Shown: positions 36,672 to 43,550 of the stretch, piece by piece | How the letters are laid out: every line of letters begins with the position of its first letter | Numbering within the stretch: the stretch's first letter is position 1 | DNA from: Cryptosporangium arvum DSM 44712 | GTDB taxonomy: Bacteria; Actinomycetota; Actinomycetes; Mycobacteriales; Cryptosporangiaceae | DNA: 64,000 nt | Reading direction: 5' to 3' | Assembly (NCBI RefSeq): GCF_000585375.1 | Contig: NZ_KK073874.1 | Span: 4,154,001-4,218,000, forward strand | Position numbers and translations under genes: made by a program | Notes under the pieces: model-generated | The model's input: only the letters and a program-made list of their open reading frames with translations | Told to the model about the DNA's origin: nothing | The model's database searches: none

Positions 36672-37627
36672 TCGAGCGCGTCGTCACCGTCGGTGAGGCC
36701 CTGGCGGTGTTCCGGGCCGGTGACGACGGACCGCTGTGGAGCGCCCCGCGGGTGGCGGTCTCGACCGGCGGCGCCGAGGCCAACGTCGCGATGGCGCTGG
36801 CCCGCCGGGGCGTGCCGGTCAGCTGGTTCGGCCGGGTGGGCGACGACTCGCTGGGGCGCCGCGTCACCCGCGAGCTGCGTGCCGAGGGCGTCGACGTCCA
36901 CCCGGTCGTCGACCCGGGCGGCCCCACCGGGCTGCTGGTCAAGGAGCGCGGCGCCGACGGGCGCACCAGCGTCGTCTACTACCGGCGGGGGAGCGCGGGC
37001 AGCCGGCTGAGCCCGGCCGACGTCGAGCGGATCCCGCTGTCACGCACGACGCTGCTGCACCTCACCGGCATCACGCCGGCGCTGTCCGACGAGGCCGGGG
37101 CCGCGGTCGATCACCTGCTCGACCGGGCCGACGCGGCCGGTGCGACCGTGTCGTTCGACGTCAACCACCGCGGGCGCCTCTGGCCGGCCGAGGTGGCCGC
37201 GCCGGTGTACCGCGCGCTGGCCTCCCGGGCCCACCTGGTGTTCGCCGGCGTCGACGAGGTGCCGTTCCTGCTCCCGGGCCGGGGCGGGGCCGACGCCGGG
37301 GCGGCCGCACTCGCGCTGGCGGAGCGGGGACACGCGCACGTGGTCGTCACCGCCGGGGCGGCCGGCGCGGTGGCGTGCGTCGACGGTTCGCTGCACGCGG
37401 TGCCGGCGGTACCTCTCGACGGCCCGCTGGAGACGGTGGGCGCCGGTGACGCGTTCGTCGGGGGCTACCTGGCCGAGCTCGTCGCCGGTCGGCCGGTCGA
37501 GTGCCGTCTCCGGACCGGCGCCCGGCTCGGCGCGGCCGCGTGCCGCCATCCGGGCGACTGGGAAGGCGTCGCGGACCTCTCCGGCCTGGACCCGGCGGAG
37601 GCCTCCACCGACCCGGTCAGCCGATGA
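36668..37627 (+). CDS. PfkB-family carbohydrate kinase, 2-keto-3-deoxy-gluconate kinase-like
   Basis: 319 residues from a GTG overlapping the aldolase stop (GTGA). Ribokinase fold: N-terminal TVGEALAVFR with substrate-contact STGGAEANVAMALAR, FGRVGDDSLGRRV, the lid near VVYYRRGSAGSR, and the PfkB signature ETVGAGDAFVGGYLAEL with the catalytic Asp in GAGD. The YYR-GSAGS segment is seen in KDG kinases, where it contacts the carboxylate. With the aldolase it completes an Entner-Doudoroff-type lower branch: phosphorylate the keto-deoxy acid at O6, then cleave. Last gene before a strong terminator. Confidence 0.9.
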   Translation: MIERVVTVGEALAVFRAGDDGPLWSAPRVAVSTGGAEANVAMALARRGVPVSWFGRVGDDSLGRRVTRELRAEGVDVHPVVDPGGPTGLLVKERGADGRTSVVYYRRGSAGSRLSPADVERIPLSRTTLLHLTGITPALSDEAGAAVDHLLDRADAAGATVSFDVNHRGRLWPAEVAAPVYRALASRAHLVFAGVDEVPFLLPGRGGADAGAAALALAERGHAHVVVTAGAAGAVACVDGSLHAVPAVPLDGPLETVGAGDAFVGGYLAELVAGRPVECRLRTGARLGAAACRHPGDWEGVADLSGLDPAEASTDPVSR

Positions 37628-37630
37628 CCG

Positions 37631-37670
37631 CCGCGGGGTCGCTCGACACGTCGGGCGAGCGACCCCGCGG
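37631..37670. terminator. Strong bidirectional terminator hairpin
   Basis: Perfect 15-bp stem CCGCGGGGTCGCTCG / CGAGCGACCCCGCGG with a 10-base loop, in the 51 bp between the kinase stop and the end of the convergent GH114-like gene. It closes both units. Confidence 0.9.
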
Positions 37671-37678
37671 TGCTCACC

Positions 37679-38680
37679 TCAGCACTCGTTGTAGACGTAG
37701 CCGTCGGTGCCCGGCTTCGTCACGTTCTTGTCGCGCTGGACGACCGAGATCTTCGACTTCACCGCGGTGCAGGCCTTGCTGAAGCCGCTCGCGGAGTACT
37801 CGATGTCGACCCAGTTCCCGCCCCACACCTCGGCGTAGTCCCCGCACTCCGAGGTCGAGCCGCACTCCTCGACGACGGCCAGGTCGAAGCCGGCGGCCTT
37901 GCCTTCGTCCGCCAGCTCGGCCGTGTTCTTCTGGGCGATCGCCAGGTTCAGGCCGTGGGCCTTCTGGATCAGCAGGGTGGCGAACGCGAGCGCGTCGCTC
38001 TTGCTCATCAGCCGGGGAGCGCCTTCCTTGGGCTCCTTGCCCTCCCGGGCCAGCTTGCGGTCGGAGAGGTTGCTGTAGGCGCGGGTGAAGCTGTCGAGGT
38101 TGTCGACCTCGACGGCGTCGAACTTCTTGTCGGCGCAGGCCTGGATCTGCTTCCCGACGATCGCCGCGAGCGCCGCGCGCTTCGCGTCGGTGCGCAGGTC
38201 GAAGATGATCTCGTCCGGCCAGCCCGGGTCGACGTAGTACGGCTTGGAGTACTGCTGGTTCTCGGTGGCCGTCGGGTAGTCCGGCGTCGGGTTGGGCAGC
38301 AGCAGCTGCTTGCGGCTCGCGTCGTCGGCGAACCACTTGCTGGTGCCCTCGAGCGGCTGACCGTCGCTGCCCTTCTCGTCGGGCTGGGTCTGGAAGCCGT
38401 TGATGTAACAGATGTCGTAGCCGAGCCCGGCCGGCGTGTCCTTCACGTCCCGGCTGACGACCTTCACCCCGCTCGCGGGGGTGTAGCCCGTGCTGATCTG
38501 GTAGTCGAACTTCGCGTTCGGCAGGAACGTCTTCACGGCCGCGGCCCGGGTGGCGGCCGATGCCGGGGTGTCTCCAGCGACATCGGCGCATCCGGCGGCC
38601 ACCACCGCGAGAGCGGCGAACAGCATCGCCGCGCGGCGGAAGACGGGACGGCGGTCACGCCGTCCGTGGTTCGCGTGCAT
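37679..38680 (-). CDS. GH114-like glycoside hydrolase lipoprotein
   Basis: 333 residues. Twin-basic N region RRDRRPVFRR, hydrophobic AAMLFAALAVVA and lipobox VAAGC at about residue 32 make it a surface lipoprotein. The TIM-barrel domain of the endo-alpha-1,4-polygalactosaminidase family follows: FDYQISTGY, GYDICYINGFQTQ, WPDEIIFDLRTDAKRAAL, the characteristic FDAVEVDNLDSF with acidic catalytic candidates, LNLAIAQKNTAEL and DLAVVEECGS. Four or more Cys could be disulfide bonded. The family hydrolyses galactosamine-rich exopolysaccharides, and related domains occur in PelA. Placement inside a sugar-uptake island suggests it could release substrate from a glycan, but that link is only positional. 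Confidence 0.82.
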   Translation of the reverse strand: MHANHGRRDRRPVFRRAAMLFAALAVVAAGCADVAGDTPASAATRAAAVKTFLPNAKFDYQISTGYTPASGVKVVSRDVKDTPAGLGYDICYINGFQTQPDEKGSDGQPLEGTSKWFADDASRKQLLLPNPTPDYPTATENQQYSKPYYVDPGWPDEIIFDLRTDAKRAALAAIVGKQIQACADKKFDAVEVDNLDSFTRAYSNLSDRKLAREGKEPKEGAPRLMSKSDALAFATLLIQKAHGLNLAIAQKNTAELADEGKAAGFDLAVVEECGSTSECGDYAEVWGGNWVDIEYSASGFSKACTAVKSKISVVQRDKNVTKPGTDGYVYNEC

Positions 38681-38830
38681 GGTGTTGTGCTCCTGCGTGC
38701 CGAGATCTACCCCGCCTCGGGCGTGTCGCCCTGGCGTCGACGCCGGACTGCTGGAACCGGCTGGGTTCGATCACTCATCGCCATCAATGCGGCGATGTCG
38801 GCACGATAGGACACCCCCGCAAGGCCGTCG
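38681..38830 (-). other. Possible structured 5' leader of the GH114-like gene
   Basis: 150 bp between the downstream SDR stop and the GH114 start. Read on the minus strand it can form several hairpins in series: ATCGCC/GGCGAT (8-base loop), GCCGG/CCGGC (10-base loop), the self-complementary GGCGTCGACGCC and GGGCG/CGCCC (3-base loop), ending about 25 bases before the start codon. I could not match it to a riboswitch class I know. Confidence 0.35.
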
Positions 38831-39505
38831 TCAGTAGGTCGCGCGGCCGCCGCTGATGTCGTAGACGGCGCCGGTGGAGAAGCTGACCCGGTCGGAGGCG
38901 AGGAACGCCACCAGTTCGGCGACCTCCTCCGGGCGTCCGACCCGCTTCATCGGGATGAGGCCGGCGATGTGGTCCAGCACCTCGGGCGCGGTGTCGTCGT
39001 TCATCGGCGTGGCGATGACGGCCGGGGCGACGACGTTGACCAGCACCCCGCTGGTGGCCAGTTCCTTGCCGGCGGACTTGGTCAGGCCGATGACCGCGGC
39101 CTTGGTGGCGGAGTAGATCGACAGGTTCGGGTTGCCGTCCTTGCCGGCCATGCTGGCGAAGTTCACGACCCGGCCCCAGCCGCGCTCGCGCATGCCGGGG
39201 ACGAAGACACGCAGGGTGTTGACGGTGCCGAGCACGTTGACGTCGAAGACGCGGCGCCACTCGTCCGCGGTGGTGTCGAGCAGGGGCTTGTTGGGGCCGA
39301 TGACGCCGGCCGAGTTGACCAGGACGTCGACCGGCCCGATCTCGCCGGCGACGCGCCGCAGGGCGTCCTCGTCGGTGACGTCGGCGGTGACGTCGGCGCC
39401 GCGCAGATCGAGCGTGGTGACGGTGAGGCCGTCGGCGCGCAGGCGGGCGGCGCTCGCCGCCCCCAGGCCGCTGGCGCCGCCGGTGACCAGTGCTGACCTG
39501 CTCAT
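38831..39505 (-). CDS. SDR-family oxidoreductase (3-oxoacyl-ACP reductase-like)
   Basis: 224 residues, classical short-chain dehydrogenase. TGGASGLG cofactor loop at about 8-15, an Asp in TTLDLRGADV that favours NAD, NSAGV, FASMAGKDG with the catalytic Ser, and YSATK with Tyr/Lys. Shorter than average between strands 2 and 3. Start ATG at 39505 with GAAGGAG upstream. It is divergent from the IclR regulator and so is probably its target. Substrate unknown; the setting suggests a sugar or sugar alcohol. Confidence 0.88.
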   Translation of the reverse strand: MSRSALVTGGASGLGAASAARLRADGLTVTTLDLRGADVTADVTDEDALRRVAGEIGPVDVLVNSAGVIGPNKPLLDTTADEWRRVFDVNVLGTVNTLRVFVPGMRERGWGRVVNFASMAGKDGNPNLSIYSATKAAVIGLTKSAGKELATSGVLVNVVAPAVIATPMNDDTAPEVLDHIAGLIPMKRVGRPEEVAELVAFLASDRVSFSTGAVYDISGGRATY

Positions 39506-39645
39506 GTGTCTCCTTCGGTCCGGGCGACGCGGTCGAGGACCTCGACGACGTGTTCGAACGGGCGGCCGGTGGCCCGGGTCGGGGCGCGCCACGCTCACCA
39601 CCATGCTTCCAACTGTCGAAACGGTGGTCTATCTTTCGGAACGAG

Positions 39646-40443
39646 ATGGACACTACCCAGGCGGACGCGATCCCGCTCCAGGTCGCCCGGTTGGACGAGA
39701 GCCGGCTGGTCGGGTCCGACCGGGTGCTCGCCGTGCTCAAGGAACTCGCCCGCCACCCCGACGGGGCCGGGCTGGAGGAGCTGACCCGGGTGATCGGCAG
39801 CCCGAAGCCCACCGTGCACCGGGCGCTGGCCTCGCTGCGCCGGGCCGGCCTGGCCGACCAGGACGATCGCGGACGCTACGTGCTCGGCGACGAGTTCCTC
39901 CGGATGGCGTTCGCCCACCACGAGCTGCGCCCGGAGCAGGTGCGGATCCGCCCGGTCCTGGAGGCGCTGGCCGCCCGCTTCGGCGAGACCGCGCACTACG
40001 CGGTGCTCGACGGCCGGGAGATCGTCTACCGGGCGAAGGTCGATCCGCCGACCGGCGCGGTCCGGCTCACCTCCACGATCGGTGGCCGCAACCCGGCCCA
40101 CGCGACCGGCGTCGGCAAGCTGCTGCTGGCCTACCGGCTCGACTCGCTCGACGCGGTGCGCGACTGGATCGGCGGCGAACCGCTGGTCCGACGCACCGCG
40201 AACACCCTCGGCGACGCCGGCGCCCTGTACCGCGAGTTGCGGCTGAGCCGTGAACGCGGCTACGCGGTCGACGACCAGGAGAACGAGGTCGGCATCAACT
40301 GCCTCGCGCTCCCGGTCTACGCGACGTCACCGGCCACCCCGTCGGGGGCGATCAGCGTCAGCGCGCTGACCTACCGCACGCCGCTGTCGACCCTCACCGA
40401 CGCCGTCGAGGACGTGCGCCGCGCGCTCGGTGCCTACCGATGA
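39646..40443 (+). CDS. IclR-family transcriptional regulator
   Basis: 265 residues. Winged helix at about 20-85 (VGSDRVLAVLKELARHPDG, LTRVIGSPKPTVHRALASL), effector domain from about 95 with ARFGETAHYAVLDGREIVY, GRNPAHATGVGKLLLAY and GYAVDDQENEVGINCLALPVY, the last being the signature of the IclR ligand pocket. Start ATG at 39646. Just upstream, TCGAAA-N13-TTTCGG (about 39617-39641) is a candidate operator covering a TATCTT -10-like box. Overlaps the downstream Zn-dehydrogenase by 4 bp. Likely local regulator of the two dehydrogenases that flank it. Confidence 0.9.
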   Translation: MDTTQADAIPLQVARLDESRLVGSDRVLAVLKELARHPDGAGLEELTRVIGSPKPTVHRALASLRRAGLADQDDRGRYVLGDEFLRMAFAHHELRPEQVRIRPVLEALAARFGETAHYAVLDGREIVYRAKVDPPTGAVRLTSTIGGRNPAHATGVGKLLLAYRLDSLDAVRDWIGGEPLVRRTANTLGDAGALYRELRLSRERGYAVDDQENEVGINCLALPVYATSPATPSGAISVSALTYRTPLSTLTDAVEDVRRALGAYR

Positions 40444-41450
40444 GAGCCTTCGTCCTGCACGGCCCCGGGAAAGCCGCCGTCGAGGACGTTCCACCGCCGG
40501 TCGCCGTGCCCGGCGAGGTCGTCGTCGACGTCGAACGGGTCGGGGTGTGCGGCACCGACGTGGAGTTCTTCACCGGCGAGATGGCCTACCTGCACGAGGG
40601 CCACTCGTCCTACCCCATGCGGCTCGGCCACGAGTGGGCGGGCATCGTCGCCGCGGTCGGCGACGGGGTCGACCCGGCCTGGGTCGGGCGCCGGGTCATG
40701 GGCGACACGATGATCGGCGACGGAACCTGCCGCCGGTGCCGTCGCGGGCACCAGCACGTGTGCGAGCACCGCCAGGAGGTCGGTATCCGGGGCGGCCGGG
40801 CCGGTGCGCTGGCCGAGCAGATCGCCGCCCCCGTCACCTCGTTGCACGCGATCCCCGACAGCGTCGATCCGGTTCTCGGGGCCCTGGTCGAGCCCGGCGG
40901 GAACGCGTACCGCGCGGCGCGGGCCGCGGACGTCGGGCCCGGCGACCGGGTCCTGGTGCTCGGCCCCGGCACGATCGGCCTGCTCACCGCGATGTTCCTG
41001 CGTGCCGCCGGCGCCGAGGTGCACCTGCTGGGCCGCGACGAGGAGAGCCTCGCGTTCCCTCGCGGTCTCGGGTTCGCCGACGCGTGGACCGAGCCGACGC
41101 TGCCCGCGCTGCCGTTCGACGCGGTCGTCGAGGCCTCCAACGCCGCGCACCTGCCCGCCCGGGCGCTCGCGCTGGTCGAACCGGCCGGGCGGCTCGTCTA
41201 CATCGGGCTCGCCGGGAGCCCCAGCCTGATCGACACCCGCACGCTGGCGCTCAAGGACGTCACCGCGGTCGGGGTGCTCTCGGCCTCACCCGGTCTCGAC
41301 GCCACGATCGCGGCGTACGCGTCCGGTGTCGTCGACCCCCGCCCGCTGGTCGCGGCGACCGTCGGGCTCGACGAGGTCGCCGCCGTGCTCGCCGGCCATC
41401 GCCCCGCCGGAGCGGGGCCCGGCCCGAAGGTGCACGTCGCCCCGTCCTGA
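40440..41450 (+). CDS. Zinc-dependent medium-chain sugar/polyol dehydrogenase
   Basis: 336 residues. Catalytic zinc ligands in VCGTD, LGHEWAG and LVEPGGN; the structural zinc lobe has GTCRRC and HVCEH. Rossmann motif VLVLGPGTIGLLT near 180. ATGA overlap with the IclR stop, so the two are co-translated. A second Zn-dehydrogenase of the same type sits at 34289; the two are not close copies. Terminator-like hairpin at 41473 follows. Confidence 0.88.
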   Translation: MRAFVLHGPGKAAVEDVPPPVAVPGEVVVDVERVGVCGTDVEFFTGEMAYLHEGHSSYPMRLGHEWAGIVAAVGDGVDPAWVGRRVMGDTMIGDGTCRRCRRGHQHVCEHRQEVGIRGGRAGALAEQIAAPVTSLHAIPDSVDPVLGALVEPGGNAYRAARAADVGPGDRVLVLGPGTIGLLTAMFLRAAGAEVHLLGRDEESLAFPRGLGFADAWTEPTLPALPFDAVVEASNAAHLPARALALVEPAGRLVYIGLAGSPSLIDTRTLALKDVTAVGVLSASPGLDATIAAYASGVVDPRPLVAATVGLDEVAAVLAGHRPAGAGPGPKVHVAPS

Positions 41451-41472
41451 CGCGGGGCCCGCGCGGTGCGGA

Positions 41473-41495
41473 GCACGACGCCGAGGCCGTCGTGC
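41473..41495. terminator. Hairpin terminator candidate
   Basis: 8-bp perfect stem GCACGACG / CGTCGTGC with a 7-base loop, between the convergent Zn-dehydrogenase and TetR genes. Confidence 0.5.
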
Positions 41496-41519
41496 GGGCG
41501 CCGACGCCGGCCGCACGCG

Positions 41520-42134
41520 TCAGTCCCCGGTGCCGTGGAACTCCGGCGTCGATCCGCGCGGGTGCTGGTCGTCGCCGTGCGCGCCGAAACCGCCGACGAG
41601 CGTGTCGACCAGGTAGGAGAAGCTCCGGTCGACGTCGCGGGGGAGGCCGAAGCCGCCGCCGGCCTCGAGCGTGATGAAGCCGTGCAGGGCCGAGCGCAGG
41701 GCACGGGCGGCGTCGACGGCGCGGGGACCGGGCAGGGCGAAACCGGCGAGCACGTCGTAGAGGAGCCGCAGGACCTCGTCGGCGACCCGGCGGTCCTCCT
41801 CGTCGTCGGTGGCGGCGGCCCGGACACTCGTGGAGTAACGGCCCGGGTGCTCGTGGGCCCAGCGGCGCCAGCCGTCGGCGAGCGCGTGGACCGCGTCCGC
41901 GCCGGACCGACCGGCGGTGGCCCGGGCCAGGGCCTGGGTGAACTCCCGCCGGGCCTGGAGCGCGATGCCGCGGTGCAGCGCGTCGAGCGACTCGACGTGC
42001 TTGTAGAGCGACGGCGTCTTCACGCCGAGGCGCTCGGCGACCAGCCCCATGGTCAGGTTGGCCAGCCCGACCTCGTCGGCGAGGTCGGCGGCGGTCGCGA
42101 CCACCGTGGCCGGGACGAGGCCGGCTCTAGGCAC
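41520..42134 (-). CDS. TetR-family regulator with WHG-type C-terminal domain
   Basis: 204 residues from GTG at 42134. Helix-turn-helix with VATAADLADEVGLANLTM and VAERLGVKTPSLYKHVESLDAL; the C-terminal domain has ALADGWRRWAHEHPGRYSTS, the WHG pattern of this TetR subfamily, and RALRSALHGFITLE. It overlaps the end of the decayed hydrolase gene by 8 bp, so it is the second gene of what was a hydrolase-regulator operon. It probably binds the TTAGCTAA-type repeats upstream of that operon (42640-42677). Confidence 0.88.
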   Translation of the reverse strand: MPRAGLVPATVVATAADLADEVGLANLTMGLVAERLGVKTPSLYKHVESLDALHRGIALQARREFTQALARATAGRSGADAVHALADGWRRWAHEHPGRYSTSVRAAATDDEEDRRVADEVLRLLYDVLAGFALPGPRAVDAARALRSALHGFITLEAGGGFGLPRDVDRSFSYLVDTLVGGFGAHGDDQHPRGSTPEFHGTGD

Positions 42135-42621
42135 GGCCGGCGGCCTTCAGGAACGGGAGCATCAGGTCCACCGTCTCGTCGGGATACTGGGCGTGCGGGT
42201 AGTGCCCGGCACCCTCGATCATCTCCAACCGGCCCAGCCCGGCCGGTAGCGCGGCCACGATCGCTTCGCCCTCGGCGCGCGGGTCGGCCGTCCCCGCAAC
42301 GCCTTCTTCCGGCCCGGCTCACCGAGCACGGCGGCGAGGGCGGCCCAGTCGACGGGCTTGCGCCCGGGGTAGGCCTGGGCCCGGGTGAACGGCGCGATCT
42401 CGACGACGCCGGTGATCAGCTCGGGGGCCCGGGCCGCGGCGATCGGGGCGGCGCCGCCCGAGATCGAGTGCCCGACCAGCACCGCCGGGCCGCCGAGGTG
42501 GCGGATGAGCGCGAGCAGGTCACCGGCGATGTCGGTGCGGGTGTCGGACGGCCACTCCGCGCTGGACTCGCCGGCGCCGCGCAGGTCGGTGGTGGCCGTC
42601 GACGGGCAGGAAGTCGGTCAT
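42127..42621 (-). pseudogene. Remnant of an alpha/beta hydrolase
   Basis: The ATG at 42621 has a good GAGGAG site and reads MTDFLPVDGHH, then the hydrolase sense continues only in another frame as DLRGAGESSAEWPSD, RHLGGPAVLVGHSISGGAAP (nucleophile elbow intact), and EIAPFTRAQAYPG. After GRKKALRG a second frame break and loss of the whole lid region joins to TADPRAEGEAIVAALPAGL and the catalytic His segment IEGAGHYPHAQYPDE, ending KAAGRA. About 160 codons remain of the usual 260-280. Two frame breaks and two deletions make it non-functional, although its regulator and operator look intact. Confidence 0.85.
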
Positions 42622-42639
42622 CGTGCGCTCCTCGGTCTC

Positions 42640-42677
42640 GCTAATTGCATTAGCTAAAAGCTATGGCGATTAGCTAA
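42640..42677. promoter_or_regulatory. Operator with TTAGCTAA repeats
   Basis: Contains the perfect 6-3-6 palindrome GCTAAT-TGC-ATTAGC (42640-42654) and two copies of ATTAGCTAA (42649-42657 and 42669-42677), 20 bp apart. It is upstream of the decayed hydrolase/TetR operon, so TetR autoregulation is likely. The distal copy contains the stop codon of the upstream XRE gene. Confidence 0.75.
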
Positions 42678-43482
42678 GTCCGTCAAGGCTTCGGCCGGAC
42701 GCCGATCGGGCGCTCTCGTCCTGCTCCGCGCCCGGATCCAGATAGACGACGAGGGTCTGGTCCGGATGGTCGGCCACCTGGAACGACACATAGGACAGCG
42801 TGAGGACGCCGCGCCGGGGGTGGCGGACCCGTTTGGTGCCCGAGCGGGTCGCCCGGACGTCCTGGCGGGGCCACCAGTCGCGGACTTCGGGGCTGGCCTC
42901 GTGGAGGTCGGCGACGAGGCGGGTGAACCGTTCCTCGCCCGGGTGCCTGCCCTGCGCGGCGCGCAGGCGGGCCAGCACGTCCTGGGCGATCTCCGTCCAG
43001 TCGGGCAGCAGGTCGCGGGCGGCGGGGTCGGTGAACAGCCAGCGCGCGAGGTTGCCGATCCGGGGGAGCCCGGTGAACAGCTCCTCCGCGGCGGCGTTGT
43101 ACGTGAGGAGCGTGTAGTCGGCCGCCGTCACGTAGGCGGGATGGAGGCCGAGGGCGCCGGCGACGTCACCGACGTGAGGGGCCAGGGGTTCGGCCGGGGC
43201 GGCCGGACCGGGAAAACCGGCGAGCGCGTACACGTGGGCGCGTTCGGCCGGGCTGAGCCGCAGCGCGCGGGTGAGCGACGCGAGGACCTGGTCCGAGGCC
43301 CGGACGTCGCGACCCTGCTCGAGGTAGGTCAGCCAGGTGGTGCTGATGCCGGCGAGCATCGCCAGCTCCTCCCGGCGCAACCCCGGCGTGCGCCGGCGGC
43401 CGGTGACCGGCAGCCCCACGTCGGCGCAGGTGAGGACCTCGCGCCGGCTGCGCAGGAATTGGCCGAGCTCGCGTTTCTCCAT
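42670..43482 (-). CDS. XRE-family regulator with MmyB-like domain
   Basis: 270 residues. N-terminal FLRSRREVLTC, then helix-turn-helix TPGLRREELAMLAGISTTWL and TYLEQGRDVRAS, then MmyB-like domain with YTLLTYNAAAEELFTGLP and RWLFTDPAARDLL. Start ATG at 43482. Divergent from an MDR-type oxidoreductase 68 bp away; two direct repeats GATACCAGG lie in the gap. Its stop codon (42670-42672) is inside the operator of the next transcription unit. Confidence 0.9.
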   Translation of the reverse strand: MEKRELGQFLRSRREVLTCADVGLPVTGRRRTPGLRREELAMLAGISTTWLTYLEQGRDVRASDQVLASLTRALRLSPAERAHVYALAGFPGPAAPAEPLAPHVGDVAGALGLHPAYVTAADYTLLTYNAAAEELFTGLPRIGNLARWLFTDPAARDLLPDWTEIAQDVLARLRAAQGRHPGEERFTRLVADLHEASPEVRDWWPRQDVRATRSGTKRVRHPRRGVLTLSYVSFQVADHPDQTLVVYLDPGAEQDESARSASGRSLDGLS

Positions 43483-43494
43483 CGTGGCAGCCTC

Positions 43495-43526
43495 GATACC
43501 AGGATAAGCCGTTACTGGATACCAGG
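43495..43526. promoter_or_regulatory. Direct repeat GATACCAGG x2, putative XRE operator
   Basis: GATACCAGG at 43495-43503 and 43518-43526, 23 bp start to start (about two helical turns), filling the gap between the XRE regulator and its divergent oxidoreductase. Confidence 0.65.
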
Positions 43527-43550
43527 CTAGCAAGCGCGCACGCTGACGTC

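Noticed and set aside
38681-38830. Riboswitch of a named class (c-di-GMP, cobalamin, SAM, c-di-AMP)
   Set aside because: Stem-loops are present but none of the conserved core sequences I know for these classes is visible.
27681-41450. FAH-fold 2,4-diketo-3-deoxy-fuconate hydrolase expected for a complete L-fucose oxidative route
   Set aside because: Looked for through both operons and the flanking genes and not found; an aldolase and kinase occupy the lower branch.
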